Source: Desulfovibrio piger
Lineage (GTDB): Bacteria; Desulfobacterota; Desulfovibrionia; Desulfovibrionales; Desulfovibrionaceae
DNA length: 64,000 nt
Reading direction: 5' to 3'
Assembly (NCBI RefSeq): GCF_951793255.1
Contig: NZ_OX636706.1
Location: 2,891,501 to 2,955,500 of the forward strand
In this document: one piece after another, positions 59,243 to 64,000 of the stretch
How the letters are laid out: each line of letters opens with the position of its first letter
How positions within the stretch are numbered: the stretch's first letter is position 1
The notes under the pieces: model-generated
Databases searched by the model: none
What the model saw: the letters and a program-made list of their open reading frames with translations, nothing else
Told to the model about the DNA's origin: nothing
Position numbers and translations under genes: made by a program

Positions 59243-60538
59243 ATGCTTCGCTTTCATCTGGTCAGCCTTTTCCCGGAGTTTTTCCGCTCGCCCCTTGAGA
59301 CGGCACTGCTGGGCCGCGCCCGCGAGGCCGGCATCGTGGACTTTTCTTTCCACGATCCCCGCAGCTTCAGCACCAGCCGCCACCATCATGTGGACGACCG
59401 CCCCTACGGCGGCGGTCCCGGCATGGTCATGCAGGGCGAACCGGTGGCCGCGGCGCTGCGCTCCATCGAGAAGCCGGGACGCATGATCCTGCTGGCTCCC
59501 AGCGGGCGTCCCCTCAATGATGCGCTGGCCCGCGAACTGGCCCGGGAAGAAGACCTGACCCTGATCTGCGGCCGTTACGAAGGACTGGATGCCCGCCTGC
59601 TGGACATCTTCCCTCTGGAGCCCGTGAGCGTGGGCGAAGCCGTGCTCAATGGCGGCGAGACGGCGGCCCTGGCCGTCATCGAGTCCGTGGCGCGGCTGGT
59701 GCCCGGCTTCATGGGCAAGGAGGAGTCCGGGGACGACGAAAGTTTTTCCAACGGCCTGCTGGAGTACCCCCATTACACGCGGCCCGAAGTCCTGGAAGGC
59801 CGCGAAGTGCCGGAGGTACTGCGGGGCGGGGACCACGGTGCCGTAGCGCGCTGGCGGCGGCAGCAGTCGCTGGCCACCACGCTGCGGGTGCGGCCCGACC
59901 TGCTGGACAGCGCGCCCCTGGTGGCGGAAGATGCCCGCCATCTGGCCACGCTGCCCTGGACAAGGGCCGGAAGGAACCTTTCTTTCTGCCTCGTGCACTA
60001 TCCCGTGCTGCTGGGCCGGAAAAATTCCGGCGTTTCCTCTTTGACAAATTTGGATATTCACGATATAGCCCGGATTTCCCGCAGCTATGCGATGGGACCG
60101 TTCTATGCCGTGACCCCGCTGGAGGACCAGCAGCGTCTGCTACAGGCCATAGTCCGGCACTGGACGCAAGGCGCGGGAAGCAGGGGCAACCCGGACCGGG
60201 CCCAGGCGCTCGCCACGGTTTGTCCTGCCGAATCCGTGGATGCCGCTGTGGAACATCTCACGGAGCGCACGGGCATGCGGCCCAGAGTGGTGGCAAGTTC
60301 CGCCTCCTGGCCCGCTCACAAGCACGCGCCCCCGCCGCTTTGTCCGGCGGATGTGTGCCGCATGTGCGAAGAAGGTCCTGTGCTGCTGTTGCTGGGTACG
60401 GCCCAGGGGCTGGCCCCTGAGGTGCTCGCCCGGTGTGACGGGGTGCTCAGACCCATACGGTATCTGGGCTACAACCACCTTTCGGTGCGGAGCGCGGCCG
60501 CTATCCTGGCCGACAGAATTTTGGGCGATTACAAGTAA
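59243..60538 (+). CDS. trmD: TrmD tRNA (guanine-37-N1) methyltransferase fused to a second RNA methyltransferase domain
   Basis: This 431-residue protein has TrmD in residues 1-240: HLVSLFPEFFRSP, VDDRPYGGGPGMVM, ICGRYEGLDARL, GEAVLNGGETAALAVIE and LLEYPHYTRPEVL. TrmD methylates G37 of tRNAs with G36 and prevents frameshifting. Residues about 255-431 (SFCLVHYPVLLGRKN, LDIHDIARISRSY, LLLLGTAQGLAPEVL, LRPIRYLGYNHLSVRSAAAILADRILG) form a second SPOUT-like methyltransferase domain (PF09936 type), which exists alone in some bacteria. Fusion to TrmD is a lineage feature. The start is the ATG at 59243; rplS follows. Confidence 0.9.
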   Translation: MLRFHLVSLFPEFFRSPLETALLGRAREAGIVDFSFHDPRSFSTSRHHHVDDRPYGGGPGMVMQGEPVAAALRSIEKPGRMILLAPSGRPLNDALARELAREEDLTLICGRYEGLDARLLDIFPLEPVSVGEAVLNGGETAALAVIESVARLVPGFMGKEESGDDESFSNGLLEYPHYTRPEVLEGREVPEVLRGGDHGAVARWRRQQSLATTLRVRPDLLDSAPLVAEDARHLATLPWTRAGRNLSFCLVHYPVLLGRKNSGVSSLTNLDIHDIARISRSYAMGPFYAVTPLEDQQRLLQAIVRHWTQGAGSRGNPDRAQALATVCPAESVDAAVEHLTERTGMRPRVVASSASWPAHKHAPPPLCPADVCRMCEEGPVLLLLGTAQGLAPEVLARCDGVLRPIRYLGYNHLSVRSAAAILADRILGDYK

Positions 60539-60599
60539 GCGCCACAGTTTTTCTTCACGACGACAGCCGTCCCAAGGCTGCGTATTTAAGGAGTAGGGC

Positions 60600-60947
60600 A
60601 TGGATATCATTAAGAAAATTGAACGTGAAAACATGCGTATGGATATGCCCGTGTTTCGCTCCGGCGACACGGTGAAAGTGCATCTGCGCATTGTGGAAGG
60701 CGAAAAAGAGCGTATTCAGGTGTTCCAGGGCAACGTGATCCGCATCCAGCGCGGCACCACCGACGCCACCTTCACCGTGCGCAAGATCTCTGACGGCGTG
60801 GGCGTGGAACGCATCTTCCCCCTGCACTCCCCCTTCATCGACCACGTGGAAGTGGTGAGCCAGGGCCGCGTGCGTCGCAGCCGTCTGTACTACCTGCGCG
60901 CCCTCAAGGGCAAAGCCGCTCGCATCAAGCCCCGCGGCCGCTTCTGA
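60600..60947 (+). CDS. rplS: Ribosomal protein L19
   Basis: This 115-residue protein of the large ribosomal subunit sits at the 30S-50S contact. The pattern [44 protein letters not shown] and the C-terminal [24 protein letters not shown] are those of L19. It follows trmD by 61 bases, the normal bacterial order. AAGGAG precedes the ATG. Confidence 0.97.
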   Translation: MDIIKKIERENMRMDMPVFRSGDTVKVHLRIVEGEKERIQVFQGNVIRIQRGTTDATFTVRKISDGVGVERIFPLHSPFIDHVEVVSQGRVRRSRLYYLRALKGKAARIKPRGRF

Positions 60948-61023
60948 TTCGCAGCCCAGCGGAATGTCCATGGCGGCCTGAGGGTCCTGTGAACATGCCC
61001 GGGCAGAATACGAACGGAATGAA

Positions 61024-61055
61024 CCTCACCCTGCCTTGCGCGGGGTGAGGTCTTT
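61024..61055 (+). terminator. Weak terminator or attenuator after rplS
   Basis: CCTCACCC (61024-61031) pairs with GGGTGAGG (61043-61050), followed by TCTTT. It may partly reduce read-through from rplS into rnhB. Confidence 0.5.
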
Positions 61056-61082
61056 GGCGTTTTAGCAACCGAGTGAAACACG

Positions 61083-61802
61083 ATGCCCCCTCGCCGCAAA
61101 AGATCCTCCGCCGCACCGGCCCCGGAACAGGGCCTGCTCTGCGCCCTGCCCTCCCGTCCCCTGCTCATGGCGGGCATCGATGAGGCGGGCCGCGGCTGTC
61201 TGGCCGGTCCCGTCGTGGCGGCGGCCGTCATCCTGCCGGAAGAATACGACCTGCCGGGCCTCACGGATTCCAAGGCCCTGAGCGCCGCCCAGCGGGAACA
61301 TCTGGCGCCCCTGATCCGCCAGTGCGCCCTGGCCTGGGGGCTGGGCGTGATCTGGCCCGCCACCATCGACCGCATCAACATCCTGCAGGCCACCTTCGAA
61401 GCCATGAGCCGCGCCGTGGCCGGCCTCAAGCGCAGGCCCGACCTTTTGCTGGTGGACGGCAACAAGACCGTGCCCGAGCCCGTCCTGCTGCCGCACTGGC
61501 GCAAGCGTCATGCCGACGCCCCCGACCTGCCCCGCCAGAATGCCGTGGTGGGCGGGGACAGCTCCGTGCCCGCCATCTCCGCTGCCTCCGTCCTGGCCAA
61601 GACCTACCGGGACATGCTCATGGAGCATCTGGAGCGCCGCCATCCCGGCTATGGTTTCGCCCGGCACAAGGGCTACGGCACGGCCGACCATTACGAGGCC
61701 CTGCACCGTCTTGGCCCCTGCCGCCAGCACCGGCTGACGTTTCGCGGCGTGCTGCCCGACAGGGACGAAGGCCCCGGTACCCGGCAGGGGAGCCTGCTGT
61801 GA
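61083..61802 (+). CDS. rnhB: Ribonuclease HII
   Basis: This 239-residue enzyme removes RNA from RNA-DNA hybrids, including single ribonucleotides. Active-site residues are the DE pair in [20 protein letters not shown], an Asp in LLVDGNKTV and one in the [17 protein letters not shown] segment; [13 protein letters not shown] is a further family mark. It overlaps yraN by 4 bases, so they are one operon. Confidence 0.93.
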   Translation: MPPRRKRSSAAPAPEQGLLCALPSRPLLMAGIDEAGRGCLAGPVVAAAVILPEEYDLPGLTDSKALSAAQREHLAPLIRQCALAWGLGVIWPATIDRINILQATFEAMSRAVAGLKRRPDLLLVDGNKTVPEPVLLPHWRKRHADAPDLPRQNAVVGGDSSVPAISAASVLAKTYRDMLMEHLERRHPGYGFARHKGYGTADHYEALHRLGPCRQHRLTFRGVLPDRDEGPGTRQGSLL

Positions 61803-62281
61803 GTTTTCTTTCCCGCCTGCGCCGCCTGGCCGATCCTTCCGGGCCACCGGCAGGGGACGACCGTGCGGGCGGGGACCACAAGGCCGCCCTGGGCCGTGCC
61901 GGGGAAGACGCCGCCGCCACCCTGCTGCATGCGCGCGGCATGCGCATCCTGGCCCGCAACTGGCGCAGCGGCCCGCTGGAACTTGACCTTGTCTGCCGGG
62001 AAGGCGACACTCTTGTTTTCGTGGAAGTCAAAACGCGCGGTCCGGGCAGTCTGGGCAGCGCCCTGGACGCGGTGGGGCCGCGCAAGCGGCAGACCCTGAT
62101 CCGGGCCGCACGGGCCTGGCTGGCCGCACATGACCAGTGGCACCTGCCCTGCCGCTTTGACCTCGTCTGTATCGAACCGGGGCCCACGGGCCCGCACATG
62201 GAGCACATCCGCCATGCTTTCGACCTCTCCGGCTCCGGGCCATCTGTGGATAGTGGCCACGCCTCTTGGCAACCCTGGTGA
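61799..62281 (+). CDS. YraN/UPF0102 endonuclease-like protein
   Basis: This 160-residue protein has the YraN pattern [25 protein letters not shown], then [20 protein letters not shown] (PD-(D/E)XK-type E-x-K site) and [13 protein letters not shown]. Members are thought to act in DNA or Holliday-junction processing; the exact role is unsettled. It starts with GTG overlapping the rnhB stop and overlaps rsmI by 68 bases. rnhB-yraN-rsmI is a common bacterial grouping. Confidence 0.85.
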   Translation: MSFLSRLRRLADPSGPPAGDDRAGGDHKAALGRAGEDAAATLLHARGMRILARNWRSGPLELDLVCREGDTLVFVEVKTRGPGSLGSALDAVGPRKRQTLIRAARAWLAAHDQWHLPCRFDLVCIEPGPTGPHMEHIRHAFDLSGSGPSVDSGHASWQPW

Positions 62282-63062
62282 CCTTTCTCCCCGCGCCCGC
62301 GAAGTCCTCGCCGGCGCCGACCTCATCCTGGCCGAGGATACCCGCCGCGCCGGGCTGCTGTGCAGCCAGTGCAACATCCCGGCCCGCCGCTTCCTGAGTT
62401 TCCATGACCACAACGAGAGCGAACGGCAGGAAGAGGTCCTGCGCCTGCTGCGCCAGGGACAGAACCTGGCCCTGGCCTCGGATGCGGGCACGCCCCTGCT
62501 GGCCGATCCCGGCTACCGTCTGGTGCGCGCCTGCCGGGCCGAAGGCCTGCCCGTCTCGCCCGTGCCCGGCCCTTCGGCGCCGGTGACGGCCCTTTCCGCC
62601 GCGGGCATCCCGCCCCTGCCCTACACCTTTTTGGGTTTTTTGCCGCGTGATGCCGCGGGCCGCCGCGCCACGCTCTCGGCCTTTGCCCGCACGCCGGGCT
62701 CGCTCATCTTCTTCGAACGCAAGGACCGCCTGCGCGAGAGCCTGGCCCAGGCCGCGGAGCTGCTGGGCCCCCGGGCCGTGGCCGTGTGCCGGGAATTGAC
62801 CAAGACACATGAGGAATTTATACTTGGCCGTCTGGAGAAATGGCAGGAGCTGCCCGAAGAACTGCTGGGCGAGATCACGGTCATCATCGGCCCGCCGGAA
62901 CAGAAGGAACGCGCCGATGAAGCCGAAGCCCGCCGGGCCCTGGAAGCTGTCATGGCCGCTGCGGACGAGCGTCTCAAGCCCAAGGAAGTGGCCCGCCGGG
63001 CCCAGGAGATGGCCCCCGGCTGGAGCGCCAAGGAGCTTTACGAACTGCTGACCCGCGCCTGA
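62214..63062 (+). CDS. rsmI: 16S rRNA (cytidine-1402-2'-O)-methyltransferase
   Basis: This 282-residue enzyme methylates C1402 in 16S rRNA. Signatures are [22 protein letters not shown] at the N-terminus, ILAEDTRRAGLL, LASDAGTPLLADPGYRLV and VSPVPGPSAPVTALSAAG. The start at 62214 lies inside yraN, with GGAG upstream. The C-terminal residues SAKELYELL agree with the family. Confidence 0.92.
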   Translation: MLSTSPAPGHLWIVATPLGNPGDLSPRAREVLAGADLILAEDTRRAGLLCSQCNIPARRFLSFHDHNESERQEEVLRLLRQGQNLALASDAGTPLLADPGYRLVRACRAEGLPVSPVPGPSAPVTALSAAGIPPLPYTFLGFLPRDAAGRRATLSAFARTPGSLIFFERKDRLRESLAQAAELLGPRAVAVCRELTKTHEEFILGRLEKWQELPEELLGEITVIIGPPEQKERADEAEARRALEAVMAAADERLKPKEVARRAQEMAPGWSAKELYELLTRA

Positions 63063-63108
63063 GCCTTTCTCCGCCACGGAACCGACCGCCCAACCAAGCG
63101 AGCCCGCC

Positions 63109-63858
63109 ATGTTGCCCACCCGGACAGCCCTTTCCTGCCTTGCGCGAAGCTGCTGCATCAACGCCGCCGTCACGGCACGCGGCATGCAGCAGCTGGGATT
63201 GCTGTTCGCCCTGGAACCGGCACTGCGCCATCTGTATCCCGAGGCCGAAGCACGGGCACAGGCGGCGGCCCACTACAGCGCCCACAGCAACACCCATCCC
63301 TATATGCTGCCCTTCTACATGGGCCTGTTGCTGAACATCGAAGAACAGGTGGCCGAAGGCAAACTGCCCTCCAACGCGCTGGACACGGTGCGCCGCACGC
63401 TGGGCACTACGCTTTCCGCCGTGGGGGACGGTTTTTTTGAAGGGGGCGTCTTCCCCTGCTGGGCGTTGTGCTGCATCTGCTTCCTGCTGGCCGGGCACAC
63501 GCTGCCCGTCATCCTGCTGACGGTCCTGCTGGTCGTGGCCCTGCTGGCCTTCAGGACAGGCACGTTTTTCTTTGCCCTGCGCTACGGGCTGGCTGCCCTG
63601 GCCTGGCTCAAGCGTCTGGGGCTCATCAACTGGACCGGCCGCATCAAGGTCGTCAATGCCTGCCTGCTGACCGTGGCGGCTGCCATGCTGCTGCCCTACA
63701 GCGGGGACCGGCATACGCTCCTCTGGTGTATGGGCGGCGGCGCTGCCGTTCTGGCCGCCGCCTGGATCATCGGGCGCCTGCATTTGCCGCGCATCGTGCT
63801 CTGGCTGATCCTGCTGACCTTTCTCGTGCTCATGGACACGGGGCTGGTCGGCCTGTAA
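63109..63858 (+). CDS. PTS mannose/fructose/sorbose family EIID protein
   Basis: This 249-residue membrane protein has the EIID N-terminus (RSCCINAAVTARGMQQLGLLFALEPALRHLYP, then YSAHSNTHPYMLPFYMGLLLNIEE) followed by several hydrophobic helices (LAGHTLPVILLTVLLVVALLAF, LLWCMGGGAAVLAAAWIIG, IVLWLILLTFLVLMDTGLVGL). EIID is the membrane partner of EIIC in a mannose-type permease; no EIIAB or EIIC gene is visible here. Many sulfate reducers keep such PTS parts mainly for regulation. It is slightly shorter than EIID of E. coli (283). Confidence 0.83.
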   Translation: MLPTRTALSCLARSCCINAAVTARGMQQLGLLFALEPALRHLYPEAEARAQAAAHYSAHSNTHPYMLPFYMGLLLNIEEQVAEGKLPSNALDTVRRTLGTTLSAVGDGFFEGGVFPCWALCCICFLLAGHTLPVILLTVLLVVALLAFRTGTFFFALRYGLAALAWLKRLGLINWTGRIKVVNACLLTVAAAMLLPYSGDRHTLLWCMGGGAAVLAAAWIIGRLHLPRIVLWLILLTFLVLMDTGLVGL

Positions 63859-64000
63859 AGGCCCTTGCCGCCACGGCAGGGAAACATCCGGCCACACGGA
63901 CGGGAAAGGCGCGCTCCGCAGGGCCTGTAGCCGCCTCAGACGACAGGGCCGCATACGGCATGGCATCCTTGCCGCAAGGCCCCCGATGCGGTGCGGGGGA

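Noticed and set aside
1-64000. CRISPR array
   Set aside because: No regularly spaced direct repeats of 24-40 bases with unique spacers were seen anywhere.

Overview
The window is GC-rich bacterial chromosome (roughly 60-65% G+C in most genes) with the gene complement of a Desulfovibrio-type sulfate reducer. The clues are a TrmD protein fused to a second RNA methyltransferase domain, selA plus the selenocysteine tRNA (selC), a PTS EIID gene outside any sugar operon, and a cdaA-cdaR-glmM operon next to ftsH and folP. Genus is inference from these features; no 16S gene is present.

Positions 1-34510 are most of an intact-looking myovirus prophage whose left end lies outside the window. From the left: a cut-off DNA methyltransferase, terminase (Nu1/GpA type), an HTH gene, a foreign AT-rich three-gene cassette on the opposite strand (3433-6220), gpW-like connector, lambda-type portal, a prohead-protease/major-capsid fusion with an internal in-frame start, a cement protein, a lysis cassette (GH108 endolysin, nested Rz/Rz1, small membrane proteins), then a Mu/P2-like contractile tail (sheath, tube, E/E' chaperone with a -1 slippery site, tape measure, gpN/P/45/46/47/48 baseplate) and a tail fibre whose C-terminus faces an inverted alternative C-terminus. 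Next come a macro-domain protein, a NrdD-like mini-protein, a beta-helix protein, a second opposite-strand cassette (27058-28610), a small membrane peptide locus, the repressor/Cro/CII switch with a 25-bp palindromic operator, early genes, an excisionase and a tyrosine integrase. The prophage ends at the 3' half of a tRNA-Arg(UCU) gene (34466-34510).

34511-38880 is an accessory strip: an IS5-family element and a two-gene module of unknown function (a cysteine-cluster/glycine-zipper protein and a 534-residue partner).

38891-63858 is core chromosome: GNAT acetyltransferase, folC-selA, M18 aminopeptidase, divergent mltA/ybgC with overlapping start codons, an EF-G paralogue, dnaA, and the leftward series ftsH-folP-cdaA-cdaR-glmM-galU. 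Rightward follow selC, a phosphopantetheinyl transferase, trmD-rplS-rnhB-yraN-rsmI and a PTS EIID gene.

The best candidates for undescribed biology are the AT-rich cassette with a PD-(D/E)XK-like first protein, the cysteine-cluster/glycine-zipper pair at 35750-38741, a nearly identical promoter shared by the two opposite-strand prophage cassettes, and the apparently invertible tail-fibre end.
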